Assembly (NCBI RefSeq): GCF_029906645.1
Contig: NZ_JARYGZ010000001.1
Span: 801,208 to 865,207 of the forward strand
Origin: Sphingomonas oryzagri
GTDB taxonomy: Bacteria > Pseudomonadota > Alphaproteobacteria > Sphingomonadales > Sphingomonadaceae
Reading direction: 5' to 3'
Length of the DNA stretch: 64,000 nucleotides
Positions 43,529-53,290 of the stretch are shown one piece after another. A model generated the notes under the pieces. It was not told where the DNA came from, searched no databases, and saw only the letters and a list, made by a program, of their open reading frames with translations. The number at the start of each line of letters is the position of its first letter. Position 1 is the first letter of the stretch. Both the position numbers and the translations under genes were made by a program.

Positions 43529-44514
43529 GCCCAGCCCTCCACACCGCGCCGGCTCCGCGTCAGCACGTCGAGGCAGGCCATGCGGACCGCCACGCCCATC
43601 TCCACCTGCTCGGTGATCGCGGATCGCTGGATGTCGTCGGCGACGTCGGAGGTGATCTCGATACCCCGGTTCATCGGGCCGGGGTGCATCACCAGCGCGT
43701 CCTTCGCCGCCAGCGCCAGCCGCTCGCGGGTGAGGCCGTAGAAATGATGGTATTCGCGCGGGGAGGGAACGAACGCGCCGTCCATCCGCTCGAGCTGGAG
43801 GCGGAGCATCATCACCACCTCGGTGCCCTCCAGCGCGGCATCGAAATCGGTGTAGGCCTTGACGCCCATGCGCTCGACGGCGGGCGGCAGCAGGGTCGGC
43901 GGCGCGACCACGCGCACCTCGGCGCCCAGCGTGCCGAGCAGCAGGATGTTGGAGCGCGCCACCCGGCTGTGCAGCACGTCGCCGCAGATGGTGACGACGG
44001 TGCCGTTGATGCGGCCGATGCGACGACGGATGGTCAGCGCGTCGAGAAGCGCCTGCGTCGGATGCTCGTGGCGGCCGTCGCCGGCGTTGAGCACCGGGCA
44101 ATCCACCTTGTCGGCGATCAGGCCCACCGCGCCGCTGGCATCGTGACGGATCACGATCACGTCGGGCTTCATCGCGTTCAGCGTCGCCGTCGTGTCGAGC
44201 AGCGTCTCGCCCTTCTTCACGCTCGACTGGGCGGCGTGCATGTTGACGACATCCATGCCCAGCCGCTTGCCGGCGATCTCGAAGCTGAGCAGCGTGCGGG
44301 TGCTGTTCTCGAAGAAGGCGTTGATCTGGGTGAGGCCCGCCAGTCGGTCGTCATGCTTGGCGGTGGCGCGGTTGAGCGCGATCCACTGCTCGGCCTCGTT
44401 CAGCAGGAAACCGATCTCCCACGGCTGCAGCCCGGCGATGCCGGTGAGATGCTTGTGCGGGAAGGGGTGGACGCCATCGGGGAGGGCGAACTCGGAGGGG
44501 ACGTCATCGGCCAT
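43525..44514 (-). CDS. pyrB: Aspartate carbamoyltransferase catalytic subunit
   Basis: 329 residues from ATG 44514. Carbamoyl phosphate motif [20 protein letters not shown] (STRT) and [11 protein letters not shown] are present, together with [18 protein letters not shown]. It makes carbamoyl aspartate in pyrimidine synthesis. Its stop overlaps the inactive dihydroorotase homologue, with which it probably forms a dodecameric complex. The longer frame upstream (to 45198) is a shadow of the neighbour on the plus strand. Confidence 0.97.
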   Translation of the reverse strand: MADDVPSEFALPDGVHPFPHKHLTGIAGLQPWEIGFLLNEAEQWIALNRATAKHDDRLAGLTQINAFFENSTRTLLSFEIAGKRLGMDVVNMHAAQSSVKKGETLLDTTATLNAMKPDVIVIRHDASGAVGLIADKVDCPVLNAGDGRHEHPTQALLDALTIRRRIGRINGTVVTICGDVLHSRVARSNILLLGTLGAEVRVVAPPTLLPPAVERMGVKAYTDFDAALEGTEVVMMLRLQLERMDGAFVPSPREYHHFYGLTRERLALAAKDALVMHPGPMNRGIEITSDVADDIQRSAITEQVEMGVAVRMACLDVLTRSRRGVEGWA

Positions 44515-44604
44515 GAACGCGCCTCCTATCGGCGTGACGGGAGGGTGACAAGCGGCCGCGCTGTGATAGGCTGACGACACGATCCATCGACGGGGAGAAC
44601 GGCC

Positions 44605-45342
44605 ATGATCCGTTCGTTGCACCTGCTGTTCGGTATCGTTGCTTATGCGATTTTTCTCGTGGTCTTTCTTTACCTTGTCGGCTTCGTCGCCGATCTCCCG
44701 ATGCTGCCGACGACGGTCGACCGGCCCGAGCCGACAATGCCGGCGGGCGTCGCCGTAATGGTGGATGTGGGGTTGATCCTGATCTTCGGCCTCCAGCACA
44801 GCGTGATGGCACGGCGGGGCTTCAAGCGCGCGTGGACGCGGATCGTGCCGGAGCCGATCGAGCGCAGCACCTACATGCTGTTCGCCTGCATCGCGCTGGT
44901 GCTGATGTTCGCGCTCTGGCAGCCGATCCCGGCGACGCTCTGGGATGCGCGCGGCGAGCCGTTGGGGATATTGCTCTGGGCACTTTGCGGCATGGGTTGG
45001 GCGATCGTGCTGCTCAGCACCTTCCTGCTCAACCATTTCGAGCTGTTCGGGCTGCAGCAGGTGTGGAACGCGCTCCGCCAGCGCGCGGCGGTCGCGCCGC
45101 AGCTGCGCCAGCCGCTCTTCTACAGGGTCGTGCGGCATCCGCTCTACAGCGGCTTCTTCATCGCCTTCTGGGCGACCCCGCACATGACGCTGGGACACCT
45201 GCTGCTGGCGATAGGGATGTCGGCTTACATGCTGATCGCGATCGTTTACGAGGAACGCGATCTGATCGCCCTGTTCGGGGCGGAGTATGAGGCATACCGG
45301 GGTCGCGTGGGCAAGCTGATGCCGAGGTTTTGGCGCTCCTAG
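44605..45342 (+). CDS. mddA: MddA-like membrane methyltransferase (NnrU/isoprenylcysteine methyltransferase family)
   Basis: 245 residues with five or six hydrophobic helices. The C-terminal part has the family motif [31 protein letters not shown] and [25 protein letters not shown], typical of SAM-dependent membrane methyltransferases. Together with [13 protein letters not shown] it resembles MddA, which methylates methanethiol to dimethyl sulfide. A different substrate cannot be excluded. A single gene divergent from pyrB and convergent with ruvX. Confidence 0.75.
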   Translation: MIRSLHLLFGIVAYAIFLVVFLYLVGFVADLPMLPTTVDRPEPTMPAGVAVMVDVGLILIFGLQHSVMARRGFKRAWTRIVPEPIERSTYMLFACIALVLMFALWQPIPATLWDARGEPLGILLWALCGMGWAIVLLSTFLLNHFELFGLQQVWNALRQRAAVAPQLRQPLFYRVVRHPLYSGFFIAFWATPHMTLGHLLLAIGMSAYMLIAIVYEERDLIALFGAEYEAYRGRVGKLMPRFWRS

Positions 45343-45369
45343 AAACGCGAGACCAAACGGATCACTGGG

Positions 45370-45834
45370 TCAGGCGAAGCCCGCCATCGCATCGATGGCG
45401 CCCTGCAGGATGTAGGCGGCGGCCATCTTGTCGACCACTTCGGCGCGTCTCGCACGGCTGGCATCCGCATCCAGCAAAGTGCGCGTCACGGCGGCGGTGG
45501 ACCAGCGTTCGTCCCACAGCAGGATCGGCAGTTCGAGCGGCTTGCAGTTGCGGGCGAACGCACGGATCGCCTGGGTGCGCGGCGAATCGGTGCCGTCCAT
45601 GTTGAGTGGCAGGCCGAGCACCAGCCCCCGGATCGACTGGCTCGCCACCACCTTGCGCAGCGCCTCCAGATCGGCGCCGAACTTGGTGCGACGGATCGTC
45701 TCGGCGGCCGTCGCGATCGTCCAGCCGGCGTCGCAATAGGCCAACCCGATCGTCTTGGTGCCGACGTCCAGCCCCGCCAGCCGACCGCCTGCGGGCAGGG
45801 CGTCGCGATATTCGAGGGTGGATCCGGTGATCAC
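45370..45834 (-). CDS. ruvX: Putative pre-16S rRNA nuclease/Holliday junction resolvase RuvX (YqgF)
   Basis: 154 residues with the RNase H-like fold: [16 protein letters not shown] (first acidic residue), [18 protein letters not shown], and [13 protein letters not shown] (second acidic). YqgF is linked to 16S rRNA 5' processing and is nearly universal. Its start overlaps the stop of the DUF3089 gene upstream (ATGA), so they are coupled. Confidence 0.94.
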   Translation of the reverse strand: MITGSTLEYRDALPAGGRLAGLDVGTKTIGLAYCDAGWTIATAAETIRRTKFGADLEALRKVVASQSIRGLVLGLPLNMDGTDSPRTQAIRAFARNCKPLELPILLWDERWSTAAVTRTLLDADASRARRAEVVDKMAAAYILQGAIDAMAGFA

Positions 45835-46949
45835 CGCCGATGCTTCTCGTAGGTCGCGAGCCGCCGCGCGGCATCGGCGCGGATGTTCGCCCAGAACAGC
45901 GCGTAGTCGAAGACGTGGAAGTTGTTGCCCGGCAGCACCGCCACGCCAAATCCATCCGGCGGCGGGCCGATCAGCAGCAGCCCGGCCGGATCGCAGCGCG
46001 CCGGCACCAGATGCGGAACGAGCGTCGCCGACTTGTAGCCCTCGTCCGGCTTCACCGATCCTAGGTTGGCGCCGGCATCCGCCGCTCCACCCTGCGTGCC
46101 GGTGATCGGGTTGACGCAGAGCGCCGGCGTGTTGGCGCGTGGGCTTCCGGTGAAGCCGATCCCCGCGTCGTAGCGGGTGCGCAGCTGCGCCGGGTCCGCA
46201 GGCTCGGCGAAGCTCTCCCAGCTCAGGATGCAGCCATGCTCGTCGGGCTTGGTGCAGGCGGGCAGGCCGAGCCTGGGCAGATCCGCGGGGATCGAGATCG
46301 GCCAGCCGACCACATAGGCCGCTAGGATCCGCTTTCGGAGCTTCTTGTCGGTCGCGACCCGATCTCTCAGCAGGCGGAGCAGGTGGTAGCTGCCCTGGCT
46401 ATGCCCCGCGAGGATGATCGGAGCGGCCGGCGGGGCTTGATCCAGAAAGGCGTCGAAGGCGCGGCGCACGTCCGAATAGGCCAGTTCCAGCGCCTTGGCG
46501 GCATCGGGCTTGGTGGTGAGGAACGCGCCCGCCGTCGCCTCGCGATAACGCGGCGCCCAGACCCTCGCGACGTTGGAGAAGGCCGAGGCCTCGCTCGACA
46601 CCAGCACATGGGCGCGCTGGTTCATGTCCTTGTCGTCGATCGGCGCGTTCCAGTGGGCGCGGCTGAGATAGGTGGTGGGCGGCACGAAGAAGACGACCGC
46701 CTTGGTCTTCGCCGTGCCGGGCACGCCGGGCGGCAGCCAGTTGGCCGGATCGTTCGGCGCGCCGGGGCGCGAGAGCCACGCGCTCGGGTCGCGATAGTCC
46801 GGCCCGCCATCCGTGGGCGTGGCGAAGGAGACGGTGGGCACGAACGTCAGCCGCATCACCGCTTCGGGAAACAGCGTCCAGACGATGCCGCCGGCGAGGA
46901 TGAGGAAGATGATCGCGGCGATCACGTAGAGGAAGCGGCGAGCGGCCAT
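45831..46949 (-). CDS. DUF3089 alpha/beta hydrolase
   Basis: 372 residues. An N-terminal membrane helix ([22 protein letters not shown]) anchors a periplasmic alpha/beta hydrolase domain with [18 protein letters not shown] as nucleophile elbow (Ser ~188 region) and a late histidine in [15 protein letters not shown]3089 proteins are predicted lipases or esterases with unknown substrate. The coupling to ruvX is likely incidental. It is divergent from gatC. Confidence 0.9.
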   Translation of the reverse strand: MAARRFLYVIAAIIFLILAGGIVWTLFPEAVMRLTFVPTVSFATPTDGGPDYRDPSAWLSRPGAPNDPANWLPPGVPGTAKTKAVVFFVPPTTYLSRAHWNAPIDDKDMNQRAHVLVSSEASAFSNVARVWAPRYREATAGAFLTTKPDAAKALELAYSDVRRAFDAFLDQAPPAAPIILAGHSQGSYHLLRLLRDRVATDKKLRKRILAAYVVGWPISIPADLPRLGLPACTKPDEHGCILSWESFAEPADPAQLRTRYDAGIGFTGSPRANTPALCVNPITGTQGGAADAGANLGSVKPDEGYKSATLVPHLVPARCDPAGLLLIGPPPDGFGVAVLPGNNFHVFDYALFWANIRADAARRLATYEKHRR

Positions 46950-47031
46950 GGGGGGCAGGGCTTAAGGCGCGGGCGAAGTTCCGGCAAGGCCGCGCTTGAA
47001 GTGTAGGATTTCGGATGATAGCCGCGCCATC

Positions 47032-47331
47032 ATGTCCGTAGACCTCGCCACCGTCCGCAAGATCGCCGGCCTCGCGCGCATCGCCACAACCGATGCCGAG
47101 GCCGAGGCGCTCCTTCCCGAGCTCAACAACATCCTTGGCTGGATCGAGCAACTCGGCGAGGTGAACACCGACGGCGTCGAGCCGCTGGCCGCCGTCATCC
47201 CCAACCATCTGCGCCTGCGCGACGACGTTGTGACCCACGACCAGACGGGCGGCGGCATCCGCGACGCCGTTCTCGCCAACGCGCCCCAGGCCGAGCATGG
47301 CTTCTTCGCCGTGCCCAAGGTGATCGAATAA
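47032..47331 (+). CDS. gatC: Glu-tRNA(Gln)/Asp-tRNA(Asn) amidotransferase subunit C
   Basis: 99 residues from ATG 47032: [15 protein letters not shown] and [23 protein letters not shown] are standard GatC. The stop overlaps the gatA start (TAATG). GatCAB turns misacylated Glu-tRNA(Gln) into Gln-tRNA(Gln) in the cytoplasm; GatC wraps around GatA and GatB. Confidence 0.97.
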   Translation: MSVDLATVRKIAGLARIATTDAEAEALLPELNNILGWIEQLGEVNTDGVEPLAAVIPNHLRLRDDVVTHDQTGGGIRDAVLANAPQAEHGFFAVPKVIE

Positions 47332-48812
47332 TGACTGATCTTACCAACCTCGGCATCGCCGACATCCGCGACGGCGTCGCCGCCGGCACCTTTTCCGCGC
47401 GCGAGGTGGCGAGCGCCTTCAACGCCGCGGTCGAGAAGGGCCGCCCGCTCAACGCCTGGCTGGTCGAGACGCCCGACCATGCGCTCGCCGCCGCCGATGC
47501 CGCCGATGCGGCGCGCGCGTCTGGCGATCTCAAGCCGCTTTCCGGCGTGCCGCTCGGCATCAAGGATCTGTTCTGCACCAAGGGCGTGGAGACCACGGCC
47601 GCCAGCGGCATCCTCAAGGGCTTCGTGCCGCAGTACGAATCCACGATCACGTCCAAGCTGTTCGGCGCGGGCGCGGGGATGCTCGGCAAGCTCAACATGG
47701 ACCAGTTCGCGATGGGCTCGTCCAACGAGACCAGCGCGTTCGGCGACGTGATCTCGCCTTGGAAGCGCAACGACGGCGGCAATGCCGCGCTGGCGCCGGG
47801 CGGCTCATCGGGCGGCTCCTCGGCGGCGGTGTCCGCGCGGATGGCGCCCGGTGTGACCGGCACCGACACCGGCGGTTCGATCCGCCAGCCTGCCGCCTTC
47901 ACCGGCATCTCGGGCATCAAGCCGACCTACGGCCGCTGCTCGCGCTGGGGCGTGGTGGCCTTCGCCTCCTCGCTCGATCAGGCGGGGCCGATGGCCAAGG
48001 ACGTGCGCGACTGCGCGATCATGCTCGAGGCGATGTCCGGCTTCGATCCCAAGGACGCAACTTCGCTCGACCTGCCGGTGCCGGCATGGGAAAAGGGATT
48101 GTCGGGCGATCTCAAAGGCAAGCGCGTCGGTATTCCCAGGGAATATCGTGTCGACAACATGCCCGCCGAGATCGAGGCTTTGTGGGAACAGGGTATCGCC
48201 TGGGCGAAGGATGCGGGCGCCGAGATCGTCGAGGTCTCGCTGCCGCACACCAAATATGCGCTGCCGACCTACTACATCATCGCGCCGGCGGAGGCCTCCT
48301 CCAACCTCGCGCGCTATGACGGCGTGCGCTACGGCCTGCGCGACCTGCCCGACGGCGCCAACCTGCAGGAGATGTACGCCGCGACCCGCGCGGATGGTTT
48401 CGGCGCCGAGGTGAAGCGCCGCATCATGATCGGCACCTATGTGCTCTCGGCCGGATTCTATGACGCCTATTTCACCAAGGCGCAGAAGGTCCGCTCGCTG
48501 ATCGTGCGCGATTTCGAGCAGGCCTTCGAAAAGTGCGACGTGCTGCTGACGCCGACCGCGCCTTCGGCCGCCTTCGGGCTGGGCGAGAAATCGGCCGATC
48601 CGATCGCCATGTATCTCAACGACGTCTTCACCGTGCCCTCGTCGCTGGCGGGGCTGCCGGCGATGTCGGTGCCGGGCGGGCTGGACGGGCAGGGGCTGCC
48701 GCTCGGCCTCCAGATCATCGGCCGCCCGCTCGACGAGCAAGGCGTGCTCAACGCCGGCCTCGCCATCGAGGAGCGCGCGGGCTTCACGTCGCGGCCGGGG
48801 CAATGGTGGTGA
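47331..48812 (+). CDS. gatA: Glu-tRNA(Gln)/Asp-tRNA(Asn) amidotransferase subunit A
   Basis: 493 residues of the amidase signature family. Catalytic Lys in IKDLFCTKG near residue 78, and the Ser-cisSer-Lys region [15 protein letters not shown] and [19 protein letters not shown]. It releases ammonia from glutamine for GatB. It overlaps gatC and ends one base before a 39-residue ORF. Confidence 0.98.
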   Translation: MTDLTNLGIADIRDGVAAGTFSAREVASAFNAAVEKGRPLNAWLVETPDHALAAADAADAARASGDLKPLSGVPLGIKDLFCTKGVETTAASGILKGFVPQYESTITSKLFGAGAGMLGKLNMDQFAMGSSNETSAFGDVISPWKRNDGGNAALAPGGSSGGSSAAVSARMAPGVTGTDTGGSIRQPAAFTGISGIKPTYGRCSRWGVVAFASSLDQAGPMAKDVRDCAIMLEAMSGFDPKDATSLDLPVPAWEKGLSGDLKGKRVGIPREYRVDNMPAEIEALWEQGIAWAKDAGAEIVEVSLPHTKYALPTYYIIAPAEASSNLARYDGVRYGLRDLPDGANLQEMYAATRADGFGAEVKRRIMIGTYVLSAGFYDAYFTKAQKVRSLIVRDFEQAFEKCDVLLTPTAPSAAFGLGEKSADPIAMYLNDVFTVPSSLAGLPAMSVPGGLDGQGLPLGLQIIGRPLDEQGVLNAGLAIEERAGFTSRPGQWW

Positions 48813-48813
48813 T

Positions 48814-48933
48814 ATGCATGAGGTAATCGGATTTGTTTTCGATTGCCTCGTTGACCTCATCGTCAACGTAATTTTTGAAGGGATCGCACGCGTCGGTCAT
48901 CGCGTGTGTAACGTCTTTAGAGGCGAAATATGA
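48814..48933 (+). CDS. 39-residue ORF between gatA and gatB
   Basis: ATG 48814 follows the gatA stop by one base and the TGA at 48931-48933 overlaps the gatB ATG (48930) as ATGA. The 39-residue product begins [16 protein letters not shown] and is an amphipathic/hydrophobic helix followed by a basic tail ([15 protein letters not shown]). The stretch is visibly richer in AT than gatA and gatB. The perfect fit supports translation; the sequence may otherwise be a spacer. No family is recognised. Confidence 0.5.
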   Translation: MHEVIGFVFDCLVDLIVNVIFEGIARVGHRVCNVFRGEI

Positions 48934-50390
48934 GCAGCTATCGCATCCAGGGCGGCACCGGCGAGTGGGAGGTCGTGATCGGCCTCGAGGTCCATGCGCA
49001 GGTCACGTCGCAGTCCAAGCTCTTCTCGGGCGCGGCGACCGCGTTCGGGGCGGAGCCGAACAGTCAGGTCAGCCTGATCGACGCGGCGATGCCCGGCATG
49101 CTGCCTGTGCCCAATGCCGAGTGCATCCGCCAGGCGGTCCGCACCGGCATGGCGATCAATGCGCAGATCAACAAATGGTCCCGCTTCGACCGGAAGAATT
49201 ATTTCTACGCCGATCTGCCGCAGGGCTACCAGATTTCGCAGCTTTATCATCCGCTTGTCGGCGAAGGCTCGATCGAGATCGAGCCCGAGGGGGCAGAGCC
49301 CAAGACGATCGGCATCGAGCGCATCCATGTCGAGCAGGATGCCGGCAAGCTGATGCACGATCAGCACCCGACGCGCTCCTACGTCGATCTCAACCGATCG
49401 GGCGTGGCGCTGATGGAGATCGTCAGCCGGCCGGACATGCGTTCGCCTGCCGAAGCAGGGGCTTACGTCAAGAAGCTCAGATCGATCCTTCGCTATGTCG
49501 GCTCGTGCGACGGTAACATGGAGCAGGGATCGATGCGCGCCGACGTGAACGTCAGCGTCCGCAAGCCCGGCGACGAATTCGGCACCCGTACCGAGACCAA
49601 GAACGTCAATTCGATCCGTTTCGTGATGGCGGCGATCGAGTATGAGGCGCGCCGGCAGGTCGATCTGATCGAGGATGGCGGCAAGGTCGTGCAGGAAACG
49701 CGCCTGTTCGATCCCGACAAGGGTGTGACCCGCTCGATGCGCTCCAAGGAGGACGCGCACGATTACCGCTACTTCCCCGATCCGGACCTGTTGCCGCTGG
49801 AACTGGACGAGGCGTTTCTGGAGGAGGCGCGCGCCTCGCTGCCCGAACTGCCCGACGCCAAGCGCAAGCGCTACGAGGGCGATCTCGGCCTCACCGCCTA
49901 CAATGCCGACGTGCTGACGGCGGACGTCGAGACGGCGCGCTGGTTCGAGGCGATGCTGGCCGAGGGCGCGGCCCCCAAGCCCGCCGCGAACTGGGTGACG
50001 TCCGAGCTGTTCGGCGCGCTCAACCGGCTCAGCAAGGATATCGGCGAAAGCCCGGTGTCGCCGAAGCAGGCGGCTGATCTCAACAAACTGGTGGCGGACG
50101 GCACGCTCTCCGGCACGCTCGCCAAGCAGGTGTTCGAGGTGATGCTGGAGACCGGGCAGGACCCGGCGGTGATCGTCGAGGAGCGCGGCCTCAAGCAGAC
50201 CAGCGACACCGGCGCCATCGAAGCCGAGATCGCCAAGGTGATGGAGGCCAATCCGGACAAGGTGGCCGAATATCGCGGCGGCAAGGACAAGCTCTTCGGC
50301 TTCTTCGTCGGCCAGACGATGCGCGCCATGGCGGGCAAGGCCAATCCGGCGGTGGTCAACGAACTGCTGAAGAAGGCGCTGGACGCCTAA
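48930..50390 (+). CDS. gatB: Glu-tRNA(Gln)/Asp-tRNA(Asn) amidotransferase subunit B
   Basis: 486 residues. GatB signatures: [12 protein letters not shown] at the start, [14 protein letters not shown], and RADVNVSVR; the C-terminal YqeY-like tail ends DAIGxxx-type with NELLKKAL. It activates the misacylated tRNA by phosphorylation and transfers ammonia. It starts inside the stop of the 39-residue ORF. Confidence 0.98.
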   Translation: MSSYRIQGGTGEWEVVIGLEVHAQVTSQSKLFSGAATAFGAEPNSQVSLIDAAMPGMLPVPNAECIRQAVRTGMAINAQINKWSRFDRKNYFYADLPQGYQISQLYHPLVGEGSIEIEPEGAEPKTIGIERIHVEQDAGKLMHDQHPTRSYVDLNRSGVALMEIVSRPDMRSPAEAGAYVKKLRSILRYVGSCDGNMEQGSMRADVNVSVRKPGDEFGTRTETKNVNSIRFVMAAIEYEARRQVDLIEDGGKVVQETRLFDPDKGVTRSMRSKEDAHDYRYFPDPDLLPLELDEAFLEEARASLPELPDAKRKRYEGDLGLTAYNADVLTADVETARWFEAMLAEGAAPKPAANWVTSELFGALNRLSKDIGESPVSPKQAADLNKLVADGTLSGTLAKQVFEVMLETGQDPAVIVEERGLKQTSDTGAIEAEIAKVMEANPDKVAEYRGGKDKLFGFFVGQTMRAMAGKANPAVVNELLKKALDA

Positions 50391-50422
50391 TCATCCTCCC
50401 CACGCTTCGCGTAAGGAGGATT
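50391..50422. terminator. Hairpin between convergent gatB and epimerase genes
   Basis: ATCCTCC (50393-50399) pairs with GGAGGAT (50415-50421); inside, ACGC and GCGT pair around a TTC loop. The form resembles short CCTCCCC-type repeats common in sphingomonads and may stop transcription from both sides. Confidence 0.5.
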
Positions 50423-51306
50423 TAGAACGGCACTCCGAACGTCATCGCCATCGCGAAGTCGTGCGCCTCGCCCGGCGCCAGCGTGACGACGCCGGGCTTG
50501 TCCGCGAACTCGCCGTGGAAGCCCTCGTCGTCGGCGTGGCTCGCCCACGGCTCGATGCACAGATACCCCGCGCCCGGCTTCATCCAGATGCCGAGAAAGT
50601 TCAGTCCGGCGAAATCCACCCGCACGCCGGGATGCTCGGGTACGCCGTACCACAGGCCACGGCTGTTCGGCCGATCGAGCACCAGTGCGTCATGCGCGAA
50701 CAGCGAATCGCGGAGCAGCAGTTCGTCCCCGCCGATCGGTGTCGGCTTGGGCGCGCCGATCAGCCCGTCGGGCGTCACGCCGCGGATCGGTTCGGGTTCC
50801 TCGGCATCGAAGCGGATCAGGTGCTGACTCCTGGAATTGCCGCCCGTCCCCGGCAGCGGCCAACGGAGCGCGGGGTGATAGCCGAAGCCCGCCGGCATCG
50901 CCTCGTCTCCCCTGTTGGTCACCGTCGCGACCGTCTCCAGCACCGCCCCGTCGAGCCGATGGGTGACGTCAAGGCGGAAGGCGAAGGGGTAGATCGCCCG
51001 GCTTTCCGCGCTGTCCTCCAGCCGGAAGGTCACGCTGTCGGCGAGCACCTTGATCACCTTGAACGGCGTCTTCCGGGCGAAGCCGTGCTTGGCCATTGCG
51101 AATTCACGGCCGCCGAAACGGGCGATGCCGTCGGTCAGCATCCCTACCGTGGGAAACAGGATCGGAGCGCGACCGCTCCACCACCGTTCGTCGCCATCCC
51201 ACAGCCAGTCCCGCCCCTGCGCGTCCGTCACCGACTGCAGTTCGGCGCCGAGCGGCGAGACGGTGACGGTGAGATCGGGCGAGGCGAGGGTGACGAGATC
51301 GGTCAT
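50422..51306 (-). CDS. Aldose 1-epimerase family protein
   Basis: From ATG 51306 the product is 294 residues with the galactose mutarotase-like beta-sandwich. Motifs: AELQSVTDAQGRDWLWDGD, FPTVGMLTDG, AMAKHGFAR, the GFGYHPALRWPL histidine, and the late CIEPW. It belongs to the LacX-like branch (COG2017), which acts on sugars or sugar phosphates. No sugar genes are near. Confidence 0.93.
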   Translation of the reverse strand: MTDLVTLASPDLTVTVSPLGAELQSVTDAQGRDWLWDGDERWWSGRAPILFPTVGMLTDGIARFGGREFAMAKHGFARKTPFKVIKVLADSVTFRLEDSAESRAIYPFAFRLDVTHRLDGAVLETVATVTNRGDEAMPAGFGYHPALRWPLPGTGGNSRSQHLIRFDAEEPEPIRGVTPDGLIGAPKPTPIGGDELLLRDSLFAHDALVLDRPNSRGLWYGVPEHPGVRVDFAGLNFLGIWMKPGAGYLCIEPWASHADDEGFHGEFADKPGVVTLAPGEAHDFAMAMTFGVPF

Positions 51307-51357
51307 GCTGCTCAAGATGCCTCCCCACATGCGCCGGTTCCACCCGAATCCTTCGCC

Positions 51358-51385
51358 TTGCCCTTGCGCGCCGGCCTGCTATAGA
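51358..51385 (+). promoter_or_regulatory. Sigma70-type promoter of tRNA-Leu
   Basis: TTGCCC (51358-51363) and TATAGA (51380-51385) are 16 bp apart, 24 bp ahead of the tRNA. The arrangement is as expected for a tRNA promoter. Confidence 0.55.
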
Positions 51386-51409
51386 CGCGCGCCGACCGGC
51401 GGTTGCCGC

Positions 51410-51494
51410 GCGGGCGTGGCGGAACTGGTAGACGCGCTGGATTTAGGTTCCAGTATCGCAAGATGTGGGGGTTCGAGTCCCTTCGCCCGCACCA
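51410..51494 (+). tRNA. tRNA-Leu (anticodon TAG)
   Basis: 85-nt class II tRNA: acceptor GCGGGCG/CGCCCGC, D-arm, anticodon stem CTGGA-TTTAGGT-TCCAG (anticodon TAG), long variable arm, T-arm GGGGGTTCGAGTCCC, and encoded CCA. It reads CUA codons. Confidence 0.98.
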
Positions 51495-51551
51495 GTCCCG
51501 CCGCCCGGGCTGGTGCCGCCTCAACGAGATTCGTGGGAAAGAAGAGCCGAG

Positions 51552-53228
51552 ATGCAGACTGTCGAGACGTTGAACGAGGGCCTGAAGCGGGCGTACAAGC
51601 TCACGATCCCGGCGAAGGAAATCGCCGCGCGGGTCGAGACTCAGGTGAAGCAGCTGGCGCCGCAGATGAAGATGCCCGGCTTCCGCCCCGGCAAGGTGCC
51701 CGCCAACCTCGTCAAGAAGATGCACGGCCCGGCGCTGCACCAGGACGCGCTGAACGCGACGGTGCAGGACAGCATCCAGTCGCTGCTGACCGAGCAGAAG
51801 CTGCGCCCGGCGACCCAGCCGGCGGTCGAGCTGGACAAGGATTATGAAGAGGGCATGGACGCCGCGCTCGAGGTGAGCCTCGAAGTGCTGCCGGACGTGC
51901 CCGCGCCGCAGATCGAGGGCCTGAAGCTGGAGCGCCTGACCGTCGAGGCTCCGGAAGCCGAGATCAACGATCAGATCGAGCGCATCGCCGCCCAGTCCAA
52001 GCGCCATGAGGAGGCCAAGAAGGGCCACCCGGCGGTCGAAGGCGACCTCGTCGTGATGGACTACAAGGGCACCGTTGACGGCGTCGCCTTCGAGGGCGGC
52101 ACCGGCGAGGGCATGTCGGTCGAGCTCGGCTCGGGCCGCCTGATCCCCGGTTTCGAGGAGCAGCTGGAAGGCGTGAAGCAGGGCGAAAGCCGCGAGCTGA
52201 ACGTCACCTTCCCGAAGGACTATCCGGCCAAGGAGCTGGCCGGCAAGGACGCCGTCTTCGCCGTGACCGTCACCGAGGTGAAGGTGCCGGCCGAGCAGGT
52301 GATCGACGACGAGTTCGCCAAGCAGCTCGGCCTCACCGGCCTCGACCAGCTGAAGGAGCTGATCAAGGGCCAGGTGGAGCAGGAACTGAACGGCCTGACC
52401 CGCACCTACATGAAGCGCAAGCTGCTCGATCAGCTGGCCGAGGGTCACGACTTCCCGGTGCCGCCGTCGATGGTTGATGCCGAGTTCGCCCAGATCTGGC
52501 AGCAGCTGGAGCATGAGACCACGCACGAGGCCGATCCGGCCGCGGCGATGGCCGAGCTGGAGGCCGACAAGGCCGATTACCAGGCGATCGCCGAGCGCCG
52601 CGTGCGCCTCGGCCTGCTCCTCTCGGAGATCGGCCAGGCCAATGGCGTCGAGGTGACCCAGCAGGAGATGCAGCGCCTGATCATGCAGGCCGCTCAGCAG
52701 TATAACCCCAAGGATCGCGAGCGCTTCGCCCAGTACGTCCAGCAGGATGCGATGGCCGCCGCCCAGCTGCGCGCCCCGCTGTACGAGGACAAGGTCGTCG
52801 ACTTCCTGTTCGGCAAGGCCGAGATCAGCGACCGCGCGGTGACCCGCGAGGAGCTGGAAGCCGCGATCGAGAGCGAAGACGGCTTTGCGTCCGGCACGCA
52901 CGTCCACAACCATGATCACGATCATGACCATCACGGCCATGACCACGATCACGATCCCAAGCCCAAGGCGAAGAAGCCGGCCGCGAAGAAGGCCGCCGCT
53001 CCGGCCGAGGACGAGGTGAAGGCCGAGCCGGCGAAGAAGGCTCCGGCCAAGAAGGCTGCTGCCAAGAAGGCCGAGCCGGCCGCCGAGGAGGCCGAGGCCG
53101 CCCCGGCGAAGAAGCCGGCCGCGAAGAAGGCCGCGCCGAAGAAGGCCGAAGCGACCGAGGAGGCGGCCCCCGCCAAGGCTCCGGCGAAGAAGCCGGCGGC
53201 GAAGAAGGTTGCCGCCAAGGAGGCCTGA
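51552..53228 (+). CDS. tig: Trigger factor with extended His-rich and Lys/Ala-rich tail
   Basis: 558 residues from ATG 51552. Domains: ribosome-binding N-domain with the GFRPGKVP signature (residues ~44-51), FKBP-type PPIase (GDLVVMDYKGTVDGVAFEGG, ~165-235), and the C-terminal chaperone arms to ~445. Typical trigger factors end near here. This one adds a His/Asp cluster of about 17 residues (52902-52956), and then ~90 residues of AKKPAAKKAA-type repeats as in histone H1. The tail could bind metal and nucleic acid or rRNA (inference). A terminator follows. Confidence 0.97.
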   Translation: MQTVETLNEGLKRAYKLTIPAKEIAARVETQVKQLAPQMKMPGFRPGKVPANLVKKMHGPALHQDALNATVQDSIQSLLTEQKLRPATQPAVELDKDYEEGMDAALEVSLEVLPDVPAPQIEGLKLERLTVEAPEAEINDQIERIAAQSKRHEEAKKGHPAVEGDLVVMDYKGTVDGVAFEGGTGEGMSVELGSGRLIPGFEEQLEGVKQGESRELNVTFPKDYPAKELAGKDAVFAVTVTEVKVPAEQVIDDEFAKQLGLTGLDQLKELIKGQVEQELNGLTRTYMKRKLLDQLAEGHDFPVPPSMVDAEFAQIWQQLEHETTHEADPAAAMAELEADKADYQAIAERRVRLGLLLSEIGQANGVEVTQQEMQRLIMQAAQQYNPKDRERFAQYVQQDAMAAAQLRAPLYEDKVVDFLFGKAEISDRAVTREELEAAIESEDGFASGTHVHNHDHDHDHHGHDHDHDPKPKAKKPAAKKAAAPAEDEVKAEPAKKAPAKKAAAKKAEPAAEEAEAAPAKKPAAKKAAPKKAEATEEAAPAKAPAKKPAAKKVAAKEA

Positions 53229-53250
53229 GCCTCTCCGGCTTGAAGGATCA

Positions 53251-53290
53251 GCCCGGTCGCGACACCGTCGCGGCCGGGTTTTCCTTTTCT
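53251..53290 (+). terminator. Rho-independent terminator after tig
   Basis: CCCGG.CGCGAC and GTCGCG.CCGGG pair around a three-base loop, followed by TTTTCCTTTTCT (53279-53290). Confidence 0.9.
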
